From NCBI GenBank assembly GCA_946902985.2, contig OX336388.2:225330467-225394466 (forward strand): 64,000 bases of DNA. Direction: 5' to 3'. Below the pieces are notes generated by a model that was not told the origin of the DNA, ran no database searches, and was given only the letters and a program-made list of their open reading frames with translations. The first letter of the stretch is position 1; every line of letters starts with the position of its first letter. Positions 34,488 through 45,835 of the stretch are shown here, in pieces. The position numbers and the translations under genes are program-made. This DNA comes from Meconema thalassinum. Its lineage: Eukaryota > Arthropoda > Insecta > Orthoptera > Tettigoniidae.

Positions 34488-37400
34488 TGTACCCGATACC
34501 TAGTTGAGGCTATCGGTTACGCCAGTTGTGATCGAGCCATAGTTGAGATTTATGGGAAAAGAAGAAAAGATAGCGCTCAGATCGAGCCGAGATGAATGGT
34601 AGGAAATGACGTAGGAGGCCAAGGAAGAATGAGGCACTACCCTTCAAGCACATGGAATTATGGGAGAAATAATGGATTATTATAAAGATCAATATGGAAT
34701 AAAACTTTATATAACCTCAGAAGAGAAGGAAATATCAAGAAATCTTATTGGTGATAACTTGAAGAAAGGCAGACAACTCCTTAAGTTATGTTATAACTTA
34801 ATTGCCGATATAATTGTGGTCGAGATTATAGCTGTGACGTATGACCACAGAAGGAAGGGGAAAGTCACGTGATAGAGCCGGACGACACAAGCTGAGCGGA
34901 GCTCATCGCACAGTATGAGAACGACAGTATTAGTACAGCAAGTCAAGCGAAGCGAATCACAACGTGCGCCAGAAGAACGAAAGTAGGCCAGTCAGTCAAG
35001 CTGAGCGGAGCACGGTGTGCAGTGCGAGAATCAGTTAGCAAGGCAGGTTACACAAGCCGTGAAAGTGATAGAGAAAGCCGGTGTTCAGGCAGATGTCTTT
35101 TCAACATCGCAGTTATAGTTATGTGAAAGAGCAATGCTTTTCCAAAGTTACAGTTCATTAAAGTAATATGCAGCATTGTGATAGAATTGAGAACTTTATT
35201 TTGAGCTACATTCTCAATGCAGAACAGCACAGCGAAGTGGTATAACGAGGCCAGTTTTCAACATCGCATTATACGAGAACAGTGAGGCGGAACGGGTCGT
35301 GCTGTGGCCGACATTTTACAAGCAGGCGATAGGCAAGCAGCTGAACATTACTTCGACATTTTGTCAAACTTAATATGTTTGGACTTGTGTTTCGACAGTC
35401 TAATTGTGCAGTCCAATTGCAATTATACACTTCTATTGTGAACTTTTAAATGAACTTGGACATATTTCAACGGTATTACGGCATATTTTATGATGCATTT
35501 TAGACCGAAATATTTAAGGCGACCATGGGGTCCGTCCAACATTACTGCTTTTGGCAAGTGAACAGTTAAAAGAGTATGCACTTTGTGAACAGTGGCACGT
35601 GCAGCATTATAGTTGCATATCATGAACAATTATGAAATATCTCAGTTACGAACACAGATACAGGGTGTTTAACAAATCAATACACTTTTCTAAATAATTT
35701 ATTTTCTACTAGTGAAATTCAGCCACTGTGGAGATTAACATTTTTGTCATATGCAAACCGAACAGTGTACGGGACAGTGGCGTGACATATTCGAAGAGTA
35801 TGGGGTACTCTACATTTTTGAACTTTTATGGAAGAGTTTGGACAATATCCGTGATGGATAATCTTCAGTTCATCATGTCGGGCTAGGCGGATACGGAGAC
35901 GTGATGGCACCACAGAGCGATGGATTCGGTTCCTGAAGAAGAGGATATCCAACATCAGATTCACTTGGAATATGAAATCAAGCGTTAGTTCAGTGGGTGC
36001 TACAGCATTTTCGTCGATCTATCGAGAAATTTGTGACACACACGTGGATTATCGGCGATCTTTGAATTATATTAACAGCTGAAATATGAAGGTATTGTAA
36101 GAGTTATGACTTTCCTGATATGATTTTTCATGAACACTGGGCATACTTGTATATATTTCTTGTAGGAGTTCTACTATTATTTTTTGACATGGCTTAGATA
36201 TTTTTTGCTCCATTTGCTAGAATATGGTGTTACCATATGATATGGCAGGCACAGTTATACGACGTTCTCACCATTGGTTGGCTTTATTAGACAGAATTTT
36301 GGTCTTTTTGATATTTTTCAGTGAGGATAGTATTTCTTGGATAGATATTTTTTTGGGGCGAGTGTTTCGAACTCGTGATCTGCAATTGGATAATTTAAAT
36401 TATTTCGTCAGTTCATTGCATACTAGCGAGTATGTATAATTCATCAGTAGGGATTTTTTTGTTGGATTGTTTGGTGATATTAAAATTTTATTCACTCAAG
36501 TGAATGCATATCGCTTTTATGTGACAACTAGAGTCTTGTTGATTCCAATCTGGTACACTCACTCATCAGTCTACGAGATGGGGCCTGTTGCATTTAGAAA
36601 TTGCGTGGTGGCACTCATCTAACCCATCGTTCAGGGCATTATCATGGTAGTCTACGGGGCAGGGCCTTTCGCTTTAGGCGATTGCGTGGTGGCACACACC
36701 TAACCTGCCAGTCGAGGGCCTCATTTTATCATCCGAGTGTACTTGAGATCGTAAGAGGATTAAACAAGAAACTACCAGTCACACATTAGTCGAATTTTGT
36801 TAAATACATTTTAAAAAAATGTCAGCAGGGTTACATTTTGTAATTCTTGTTTTGCCAATCCAATATTTTGTTGCAATACTCTTTTGAGAGTACAGACATT
36901 TAACAGCTGATACTTTTGATACTCTTTGTGAGTGATTTGATACCTTTGAGAAGGATTTCAAGTAATTGAATCTTGTAAGATGAATCATTTATGGTCAGAA
37001 TTTATTTTGAGGCAGATCAGTATTACATATTTTGATGTGAGATATTATAACACATTGGTGTTTTTCTTTGAAGTGAATCTTGAGAATCTTAAGAGAATTT
37101 ATGCTCTATTTAAAAGCAGATCTTGAATTGGATTACGATTACTAAGGTAATTTTTCCTTATTGTTTAAGAAGTTGCCTAGATATGATCAGATTAATTACA
37201 GTTCTTGGAGATTGTGTGCGTTAATAATTTGAAGCCAGTTATATATTTTTGTCTGCGTAGAAAAAAGGCTTCGGAAGGAACAGGCTGGATTTCGACAACA
37301 TCGCAGCTGTGTGGATCTCATCAACACCCTCCGAATCATCCTGGAGCAGAGTGTGGAGTGGCGGAATACCCTTTACCTCACATTTGTTGACTTCGAGAAA

Positions 37401-40360
37401 GCCTTCGACTCCGTAAATCAAAGAATTATGTGGAAGACCCTCGAGGAATATAAAATTCCAACAAAGATCATCAGAATCATGGAAGAGATGTACGAAGGGT
37501 ATGAGTGCCAGGTTCTTCACGAAGGCAAATTAACAGAAAAGATAAAGGTCAGTTCCGGAGTGAGACAGGGGTGTGTCCTTTCCCCCACTCTGTTCCTGTT
37601 GGTCCTGGATAGTGTGATGAAGAAGGTAATGGGAGGACGGAAGAGGGGTATTCAATGGGGTATAAATGACAGGCTTGAAGATCTGGATTTCGCAGACGAC
37701 ATTTGTCTTATGGCACAACGGTACCGAGACATAGAAGATAAGCTGGGGAGGTTGCAAAGAGAAGCAGAACGTGCAGGACTGATCATCAACACCAACAAGA
37801 CCAAAGAGATGAGGATAAATTCTGACATCACGACTAGTTTGACAGTCAACGGAAAGGACATCGAGCGAGTTGAGTCCTTCCTCTACCTTGGAAGTAAAGT
37901 CACAAATGATGGGGGAGCAGCGGAAGATGTTCGAAGCCGTATCAGGAAGGCAAATGGTGCCTTTGTCCAGCTCTACCCCATCTGGAGAAATAGAAACATT
38001 TCCAGGAAGACCAAGCTCCGCCTTTTCAATTGCAACGTAAAGTCGATTCTTCTCTACGGCTGTGAAACATGGAAAGTCACAAAACCGATCAACAACCAGC
38101 TACAGGTGTTCATTAACAGATGTCTGCGTCGCATCATGAATGTGAGGTGGCCGGACATAATCTCAAATGAAGATCTTTGGACCATCACCAATCAACAACC
38201 GATTAGCATCCAGATTAAGGAGAGGAAATGGCGCTGGATTGGTCACACACTAAGGAAGCCGGACGGAGCTATTGAGAGGGCGGCGCTAGACTGGAATCCT
38301 CAAGGCGTCAGGAAGCGAGGTCGACCTAAGAAGACCTGGAAGAGGACGATCGAAAATGAAATTGCAGATGTGGACAAGAACTGGAGTCAAGTGAAGAGAA
38401 TGGCCAGGAACCGTACTGCGTGGAGAAATTTCGCCAAGGCCCTATGCTCCGGAAGGAGCGGCAGGAATTACGTAAGTAAGTAAGTAAGTATATATTTTTG
38501 TAGATCATGCAACGTGATTATGTGAAGCATTTTTGATAGGTATTTTTGGAAGTTGCCAAGTGGAAGTTTGCAATATTGCCAATGAGTATTTTGAGGCAGA
38601 CATGAGGTTGTTGAACCCAGTCTAGCTTAATTTTGAGATTCATGCTGTGCGCTGAATAGTTATGGTGTTATGTGGAATAGTTATGGTGTTATATGGAATA
38701 GTTATGGTGTTATGTGGAATAGTTATGGTGTTATATGGAATAATTATGGTATTCAAATATGGTATTTGATAAAGTGAGATTATATGGTGAAGTTTTGGAT
38801 AGTGAGATCCAAGGTAATTTTGTGAAGGCAATAATATTATTTTGGCATGATAATTAAATACGAGATATAACTTGGAAGTGATAAAACTGTAAGACAACGT
38901 TCTATAACCTATATTAAAATTTATTTTAGGAAATTATATAAATAAATAATTTTGATAATCCAAGATTTTCAGATAATAATAATTTATAAAATAATAATCT
39001 GAAGTTTAAGCATATTAATGATCTGACCCAATGAAATAAAAATCTAAATGACTCGATGAAATAAAAATCTAAATAACCAGATGAATTAAAATTTGAATAA
39101 ATTGATAAATTAAATTTTGAATAAATCGATGAATTAAATAAATGGATGAATTAAAGGTTGAATAAATTAACTGAATTAAATAAATTAATAGGTGATTAAA
39201 CAGCTGATGAATAACTGAATTAAAAGGTGATAATTAATTAAAGAAGCTGATGATTAATTAAATTTAAACGAATTGAAATAAATTTAAATAAGAAATATGA
39301 TTTAAATAATTTGATGAATTGCAACTTGAATTAATGAATGAAACAATTTAAATGGATGAATTGAGATGATTTAATCTAAATGAGATAATGAAATGAGAGT
39401 GTGTGGATAATTGAAGAATATAATGCAGTGATGAATATAATATTCATTTAAATGATTTGATGGTAATAAATTAATTATTCTGACTTGAATATAATGAATA
39501 TTGGGATGAGAACTAATGTGAGAGATATTTAATTTTGATATTATGATGATGATAACCAATGAATAGTGAAGTATCTTTCGATTCACAACCAAGCAATAAT
39601 CAGTCACAGTGTAAATATAGTGTAAATTAATTGTTAGATTTTTAGGAGCATTTATTGAGTTTTTCAGCATTTGAATAATGCCATTCAAGCCATGAAAATA
39701 AGTTAATATTTAAATATGTGTTATTAGGATATTTTGTTAGACAGATTCATATTTATTGACATCCACATTCCTGATGTTAAATTAAAGACAAATTAGGTCT
39801 CAGGGATCACGAATGTCAGTGACGCAAAGACATAGTGCTACGGTGGCCCTGAGAACCCAAGCGAACTTTAGTAAATTTTCATATTTTATGTGGATGAAAT
39901 ACACTTTTGAATAGCATAGAGATGGTTTGATTTTAAGGACAATGTCAATCTAACGTTTGCATTCGACCATACTCTTAGGTAGGATATGTGTTTAATATTT
40001 CTGTCTGACCATCAAAGTTTAAATAAATTTGTTTTTATCATAGTTGTGATCTGATGATGATGTGGTTTTCCCAATCCTTTCCTTGTCTTAATTAAGGCTT
40101 AACCAGAAAGGATGTGGTTTGCTACGGATTCAGTTGATGGCGCCCATTTCTATTTGTATTTTTTAAAATTAAATTTAAGCCCGTAACGACCCTGGAGATA
40201 CTTTATCTCGTGTTACCCTCTGCTTTTGTGATATTTCAACTGAATTTCCGACACATTCCTTATTTGACTTCATGTTCATTTAACTCTACTCTGGCCTGGG
40301 AATCCAGGAATGCGATGTAATAGCAGATGGGTCATCGCATCCCTTGGCCGAACCGGTACA
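34488..40360 (+). repeat. 3' LTR interrupted by a LINE
   Basis: It is 5,873 bases long, 1,250 more than the 5' LTR. The difference is explained by the LINE at 37253-38488 plus its 13-base target duplication. Apart from this the copy follows the 5' LTR throughout and ends CCGGTACA. Confidence 0.85.
37253..38488 (+). mobile_element. 5'-truncated LINE in the 3' LTR, RT frame open
   Basis: It is a 1.24-kb insert with a perfect 13-base duplication TATATATTTTTGT (37240-37252 and 38489-38501). It ends in (GTAA)n, a short-repeat tail. The uninterrupted frame (about 37266-38483) enters the RT domain at LRKEQAGFRQHRSC. It continues through motif A (VDFEKAFDSVN), motif B (GVRQGCVLSPTLF), motif C (LDFADDICLM) with both aspartates, then YLGS, GCETWK, RWIGHTLRK and RGRPKKTWKR. 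Fingers and endonuclease are missing. The empty site is preserved in the 5' LTR near 28747. The insertion is recent because the frame is intact. Confidence 0.9.
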
Positions 40361-40929
40361 GTATCATCTCCTCAGTTTTAACATCTTAAAAACAAGTATT
40401 ATTCTCTTTCAACTACAAATGACTCGTTAGAACACATCCATCCACCAAGTTAAATCCCTTGACCTGCTCTCAAATGGCATGTGCCTCGTGTACTAGGGTA
40501 TGTGCATTAGCCCTAACCTAACGTTACATACGAACTAACAAAATGTGAGTTGTTAGCTCTTATCATGCACGTGCACAGGTGAACACTTGTGTGTTAGGTC
40601 ATATTGCACATGAACTTGCATTTTCTCACATAAGTGCATTTCTCTGTTCCACAAGATACAAATTTGATTGCTGGATTGTATCCTGCACTGTTTATGCCAT
40701 ATAGCTTTGCTAGGTAGTTCTCTACATATAGCAATTTTACCACTGCTCTACCTACGCCTTTTTGCTCTTTTGGATTTCTTACAGTCTAGTGTGTGATAGA
40801 CAGCATTAACTGTATATCAATCCCAGTTCACCTTTGTATTTGTAATCCAAGTAATAATTTGAAGAAAAAAAAAACAACACAAATATAATCAGTTTTAAAC
40901 GTTATCTCTGTTTTGTTTTGTTTAATATG

Positions 40930-41012
40930 TTTATGACATGCATATTAACCTGAAATCGAACCCCTGGTGAAAAGGCTAACAGCTTAACCACTGCTCCACT
41001 ATGCCCTTGTTT
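40930..41012 (-). repeat. tRNA-like relic
   Basis: On the minus strand it reads GGCATAGTGGAGCAGTGGTTA, then GGGGTTCGATTTC, a box A/box B pair at normal spacing. The arms pair poorly, so a functional tRNA is unlikely. Bases 40361-40930 show nothing I recognise. Confidence 0.4.
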
Positions 41013-41544
41013 CTTAGTTCAACTCGTTCTAGCCCTCAGACTTGGAAATCGAGTTAAGACCACCAGTACAAGAGCTAAAAGTGCTTACCACTGAAACACA
41101 AAAAAAATGGATAGCTGGTAACATTAGACAACCGGAAATGATTATATTTCTGTTTGCAATCTATTTTGTCATCAGCCTACTATCTGAGCACTGACAGCAA
41201 CACAGTTTAGTTTAGAACAAGCGTGTGTGTGTGTGTGTGTGTATAGATTATTAGCCTCAAGTATTTAAAGTTGGTTGTGTGTAGCGACCATTTTGTCTCG
41301 GTAACCACTGAGCATTTTTGTGTTTTAACTATCATTTTTAACCAATCAATTAAAGATAGTCTACTTTTAATTCTTGATAAATCAGAGTTTGCGTACACTG
41401 TTTCTCATTTATTAACCCATACCTGCAACCTATACTCTCTCTATACTGCAGTTTGATCTGAAAACAAGTTTCAATGGTGAAAGACTTGTCAGTCACCATA
41501 CATGTAGCCTACACTAATTCTTTCTCATCACACATGGTAAATAT

Positions 41545-41860
41545 CTCACATGTTCGTATCCGATTATTAGTTTATAAAATCTCAGGTCGATGACCTTGAT
41601 GTATTGGGTATTTTGGGTAAATTCATTGGCCATGGGAAAGGGTTGACCATTCTAAGTGCTATGACACCTCACATGTTGATATTCGATTATTAGTTTATAA
41701 AATCTTAGGTCAATGACTTTGCTGTTTTGGATTTTTGGGGTAAATTCATTGGTCATGGGAAAGGGTTAACCATTCGTAGTCCTATGACACCTCACTTGAC
41801 CTTCTCTGATTATTAGTTAGCGAGATATTAACAAAAGTGTAGTTAGGCCCTTTTGACAAA
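41545..41860. repeat. Diverged tandem repeat, about 127-bp unit
   Basis: Two full units and part of a third share TCGATTATTAGTTTATAAAATC, GGTAAATTCATTGG and CATGGGAAAGGGTT. A (GT)n tract lies at 41222-41243. Nothing coding was seen in 41870-42160. Confidence 0.65.
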
Positions 41861-42169
41861 AAATAAATAATACATTCGAAACAGAATGTCACCTCAAGTC
41901 CAACGACCTCTCATACAAGTCCCTAGCCTTATTGATTCATGAGATATTAAAAAGCTAATGACCTATTAGTTTTGGATCTTTTGGTAATTTAAAAAAAAAC
42001 TCATCTATAAATCATTATTCAAAAAGCCTGCCTGCTTACAAAAAAAGTGCTAATGCATAAAAAAAAAACAAAAAAATACATGTTAATTCATAGTAGCAAT
42101 CGGCTCTTCACATGCGTTTCATGTGGAACAACGTTTAATTTCATAATAGCATTAGGTGTCATGGGCAAG

Positions 42170-42362
42170 TCCATAGGGATCAGTCCAAAGGACCCGTCCA
42201 CAGGGACCCGTCAACAAGGACCCGTTCACAGGAGCTCGTCCACAAGGACCCGTCAACAAGGACCTGTCAACAAGGACCCGTCAACAATGACCCGTCAACA
42301 ATGACCCGTCCACAGGGACCCGTCCACAAGGACTCGTCCACAAGGACCCGTCCACAGGGGCC
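42170..42362 (+). repeat. GGACCCGTCMACAA minisatellite
   Basis: About 13 units of roughly 14-15 bases carry GGACCCGTCCACA or GGACCCGTCAACA. The reverse complement is related to the degenerate units in the centre of the foldback element (21525-21720). Confidence 0.85.
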
Positions 42363-42770
42363 TGCGTGTGCGTGCGGAGGAATATACGATTACGTCAGCA
42401 AATCATCTCATCTAGTTTCAAATTTAGCCACTACAGCGCGTGCAACACACAGGAAGTGCAAGGGAACATACGATTACGTCAGCGAAACATGAACTCACTC
42501 GTCTGTTGTATGAGTATCAGTTTAGTAGTGGCATCAAGCAGTAAAAGACGTTTACGTACACAATCCATCATTATGGTAAGCATTTTTTTTCTTATCATTA
42601 TGGAAATCTCCTCGTTAGACTGAAATGTTATGGTGGTTCTGGTCATTTATAGCTAAACTGTAATAGATATGATTTTTTTGTTTCTTTATAGGCTACTACA
42701 ATAAATATTCTCAATGCTATGGGGGCAGAACTGTTGATTAGGGAGAAAATAAAAGCTCACTGAATTACCA

Positions 42771-43001
42771 ATGCATATTCTTTTCCGTATCATTAACATT
42801 CAAAAAGTGGACACAATGTATGGTGAACGTGTACTATGTGTTAGTGAAAATTTTCAGACATTCCTTTCTACACGTTTTAATGATATATGTCAGAAAAGTG
42901 TGCTCGAAGATCTAAATCGTGGTGGACATTCTCTATATCTAATTTATGAGGGTATACAAACAATAAATGTATTGTACATTCTGACTTTGAAGTTAGGTTA
43001 G
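42771..43001 (+). other. Unrecognised 76-codon open frame
   Basis: The peptide contains YGERVLCVSENFQTFLSTRF, then LEDLNRGGHSLYLIYEGIQ. The pattern of a short beta-rich protein is suggestive, but I cannot name a family. It ends by running into the TTAGG array. It has no visible splice signals and could be a transposon accessory frame. Confidence 0.3.
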
Positions 43002-43105
43002 GTTAGGTTAGGTTAGGTAAGGTGGGATTAGGTTAGGTTAGGTAAGGTAAGGTTAGGTAAGGTTAGGTTAGGTTAGGTTAGGTTAGGTAAAGTTGGGTTA
43101 GGCAG
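42993..43105 (+). repeat. Interstitial TTAGG telomere-type array
   Basis: About 20 units of TTAGG, with GTAAGG and TGGGA variants, run for about 110 bases in one orientation. TTAGG is the canonical insect telomere repeat. It is embedded between non-telomeric sequences, so it is an internal array here. Confidence 0.85.
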
Positions 43106-43117
43106 AATGGCTGCGTT

Positions 43118-43275
43118 ATGAATCAAAAGCAAGCTCCTGTCAGTTTTGCCTCACAAGGTTGAGTGTACCCCATTCCAACCCTCAGCCTAGAATTAAATTT
43201 CTTGACAGAGCCAGGACTCGAACCCGAGCCTCCACAGTAACAGCTAAAAATGCTAGCCACTACACCATAAAGTGG
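43118..43275 (-). repeat. tRNA-derived SINE, family S5, copy b
   Basis: On the minus strand it has GGTGTAGTGGCTAGCA (box A-like) and GGGTTCGAGTCC (box B), then GGAATGGGGTACACTCAACC. It is related to 16817-17080 but shorter at its 3' end. Confidence 0.65.
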
Positions 43276-43324
43276 GGCAATATAAGGCTGGTCTTGATTG
43301 TACATGATCAATCAATAATTACCC

Positions 43325-43357
<33 letters not shown>

Positions 43358-43860
43358 CGTACTGTATTGACAGACCAATCAGCTGTGCACAACAGACCTG
43401 ATTTAGTTCTTGTTGACAAATGCATGAAGCACACCACCTTCATAGATGTGGCGATCCCAAACAGTGGCAACATACTAACAAAGCATGTTGAAAAGCTGTC
43501 AAAATACACAGAGCTTTCAGAACTGATAAGGAAGCAATGGCACATGTCACAAGTCAGGACAGTTCCTATTATTATCTCCAGCACTGGCGTGATTCCCAAC
43601 AACTTAAAGGAATCGCTCACGGCGTTGAAATTAGACCCAGGCCTTTTCAAACTGATGCAGAAAACAGTCATACTTTCTACGTGTCGCGTAGTAAGGCTGT
43701 TCTTGGGCAATCAGGCCTGAAGCAATGAGGGGAATATGAAGCTACTACTCAATGCAGTCACCAAGAATTTGCTCCTTGTGATATGTACGGTATCTGGGAT
43801 TGTAAATGTTTTCTTTCCAGCAAATGCTGAGAATGTGTAAGCGCATGCACAAAATAAATA
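43358..43860 (+). pseudogene. LINE C-terminal domain of REL-endonuclease type
   Basis: An open frame to the TGA near 43720 reads HNRPDLVLVDKCMKHTTFID, then VAIPNSGNI, EKLSKYTEL and a segment VPIIISSTGVIPNNLK. The RPD ... D ... IDVAIP pattern fits the restriction-enzyme-like endonuclease end of R2/R4/Dong-type LINEs, which cut a specific target. The fragment starts directly after (AAT)n at 43327-43357 and ends before an (ATA)n stretch at about 43860-43873. R4-clade Dong elements are known to insert into TAA repeats. RT is missing. Confidence 0.55.
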
Positions 43861-43911
43861 TTAATAATAATAAATATTCCATTTAGCAACCACATAGCCG
43901 ACCTCTCCCTG

Positions 43912-44055
43912 GGTTCTTTTACATGCCAACATCGTATGACATGCGTGTCTTAATTTTTGCTGCCTTTCAAAAATCACTTACCACGACCAAGAGCGAACCT
44001 GCAAGCTTGGGGTTGGTAGTCCGACACAATAACCACTCACCCACCATGGCAAGCT
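43912..44055 (-). repeat. SINE family S1, truncated copy d
   Basis: It retains the tRNA-like head on the minus strand (GGGTGAGTGGTTATTG, then a damaged box B AGGTTCGCTC) and about 80 bases of body. It lacks the tail half seen in the other three copies. Confidence 0.7.
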
Positions 44056-44164
44056 ATCAATCAATAATTACCTAATAAAATTATTACTAATAATAATAAA
44101 AACAATAAATATTCCATTTAGCGACTACACGGTCGAACTTCCCCTGTGACATTATTCATGGTCT

Positions 44165-44295
44165 CAGAGTATGGCGGCCATCTTGCGCATTAGCCCCTGC
44201 CTCAGCTATGACTGGCCCCTCCATAAGTATAACATAGGGCTAGCTGCGCGTGGCCGCCATCTTGCGCATTAGCCCCTGCCCCAGCTCCGGCTTAT
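44165..44295. repeat. Short direct duplication GGCCATCTTGCGCATTAGCC
   Basis: Two copies, about 78 bases apart, of GCCATCTTGCGCATTAGCCC followed by CTGCCYCAGCT. They lie next to the hAT remnant. The function is unknown. Confidence 0.5.
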
Positions 44296-44477
44296 ATTAC
44301 CTACTGAGGAAAAACAACACATGTTTATAAATCGATTATAAACTTTTATTTCTTCATTTTACATCAAAAAAATCTTATAGTCTACAAAGGTAGAAAACTT
44401 AGGAAAAAAGAACACACCTTCATTATTTTGTTAGAAGAGGAAGGAGTAAGTGACCAAGTGAAACGGTGACTGTGCTT

Positions 44478-44660
44478 CTAACAGTTTTTCATAATCTTAG
44501 ATGAGTTGATTCTTCGAATCGCAGCCAAATGGTGATCTGTTAGTCTATTTCTAACGCTATTTTTGCGAATCTTCATTGCAGAAAACACCTGTTCACAAAC
44601 ATAGTAAGATGCGAACAAGGCAGTTATCTTCTGTTCCTGAGGTTTGGGAAGCTTGATTTT
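44478..44660 (-). pseudogene. hAT-type transposase C-terminal remnant
   Basis: The minus-strand frame reads QKITALFASYYVCEQVFSAM, then KIRKNSVRNRLTDHHLAAIR, then a stop at 44478. This is the dimerisation region near the end of hAT/ZBED-like transposases (CE-xFS-M-K ... R-RL-D-HL). GC-rich TCGCGGGCCGG and GGCCCGCGGG at about 44865-44910 resemble the GC-rich segments seen in some hAT elements. Terminal repeats were not found. Confidence 0.6.
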
Positions 44661-45108
44661 GGTAGGTACTTGTAGATATCAATTTTCAAAACGTTCTGGA
44701 ATAGTTGCTTAAAATCATTGTTACATTGTAAATAAGTTCTAACTGCAACTCTATTACACAAAACGCAAAACCGAAATAAGATTGAAAGGGTTTTCAGTTC
44801 AAGTTACACAGAGCAGAATATATGACCCATGACCTATGAGCTAGTATAATTGGAAACCATGTCGCGGGCCGGATTACACTAGGTCAAGGGCCGAAATTGG
44901 CCCGCGGGACATACGATAGGCTATTACTCGCTGACGAGTATGATTGTTATTTGTGAGTCTCTGAGTTCTTATATGACTATGCAGGCCAATCCTCGAGCCA
45001 CAAATTCTTCCACAGTGATGACAAACATTGCCAGTTGTTGTGGGTTATTCATCCTGAGGAACGCCCGCTCTTTCCGAGAAATCCGATTCTCAGTTTCAAA
45101 TCTCCGAC

Positions 45109-45835
45109 GTTGTTGTTGTTGTTGTTGTTGTTGTTATCTCCTATGGCTAGCCCGGATTCCAATCCATCAGCTTTCTTGAGTTCCAATAGAGTTGTGTGAT
45201 GTTTCCTGAAGTTCTAGCAGTCATATCAAGTTGGTTGCAATGTTGCAGGTGGCCCTTATCCATTTTACTTCCAGTTTCGTGACAAAGTGTGCATTCTTCA
45301 GATCTCAAGAAGTTGATTCGTTTCAGATGAGCTGCAAGGCAGTCGTGGCCAGTGTTAAGTCTGAAGAAGGCTACAGCTTCTCTTCTTGGTGTAAATTTAT
45401 ATTGATCCCATGTAGCATCAATGTCCTTCCATAATTTGGTTTCTGCTGTTTTCTTTGCCATTTCTTCATACCTGTTTTTGATACTATTTTTCAAGATACT
45501 TTTTGCTGACATAAAATCAGTCTGTCTGACAGGTTGTTGTAGTGTGGTACCTTTTTTGCTAATCTGTCTGCCTCTTCATTACCTGCTATTCCAACATGAG
45601 AAGGGATCCACTGATATGAGATCTGTTTGTGGAGTCTTTGAAGGGTGTTTATCATACAAAAAATTTCCTTCAGTTCTTTATTTTGAGGCTTATAATTTGA
45701 CGAGACGGCTTGGATGGCTGCTTTTGAATCTGTAATGATATTACATTTTTCATAATCAATGTTTCTGCCTAATGACTGATGGAGTGCATGTGAAATTGCT
45801 CTTATCTCAGCATCAAAATTTGTTTTGTTTTGACG
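45109..45835 (-). pseudogene. LINE RNase H domain and C-terminus
   Basis: The minus-strand frame has RNase H landmarks: FDAEIRAISHAL (Glu), CNIITDSKAAIQAV (Asp) and WIPSHVGIAGNEEADRLAKK (final Asp). A frame break near 45500 follows. Then comes a C-terminal segment with CTLCHETGSK ... H ... C, a usual zinc-knuckle-like end. The element ends in (CAA)n, seen as (GTT)n at 45109-45135. RNase H is typical of I-type and some jockey-type LINEs. The 5' part is replaced by another LINE. Confidence 0.7.

Larger units (their letters stand above)
25993..40360 (+). mobile_element. Giant-LTR Ty3/gypsy-like retrotransposon, non-autonomous
   Basis: Two near-identical direct repeats (25993-30615 and 34488-40360) enclose 3.87 kb with gag, a protease start, an integrase tail and a purine-rich tract. 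LTR ends are TGTACCCG and CGGGTACA (CCGGTACA in the 3' copy), the standard TG...CA form. The flanks are GTAC and GTAT, a possible 4-base target duplication with one change. Reverse transcriptase, RNase H and the integrase core are missing, so the copy depends on another element. It carries two later insertions: a SINE in gag and a LINE in the 3' LTR. It fills the interval between genes B and A. Confidence 0.85.

Noticed and set aside
41222..42362. CRISPR-like direct repeats.
   Set aside because: The repeats are contiguous minisatellite and microsatellite units without unique spacers, in eukaryotic DNA.
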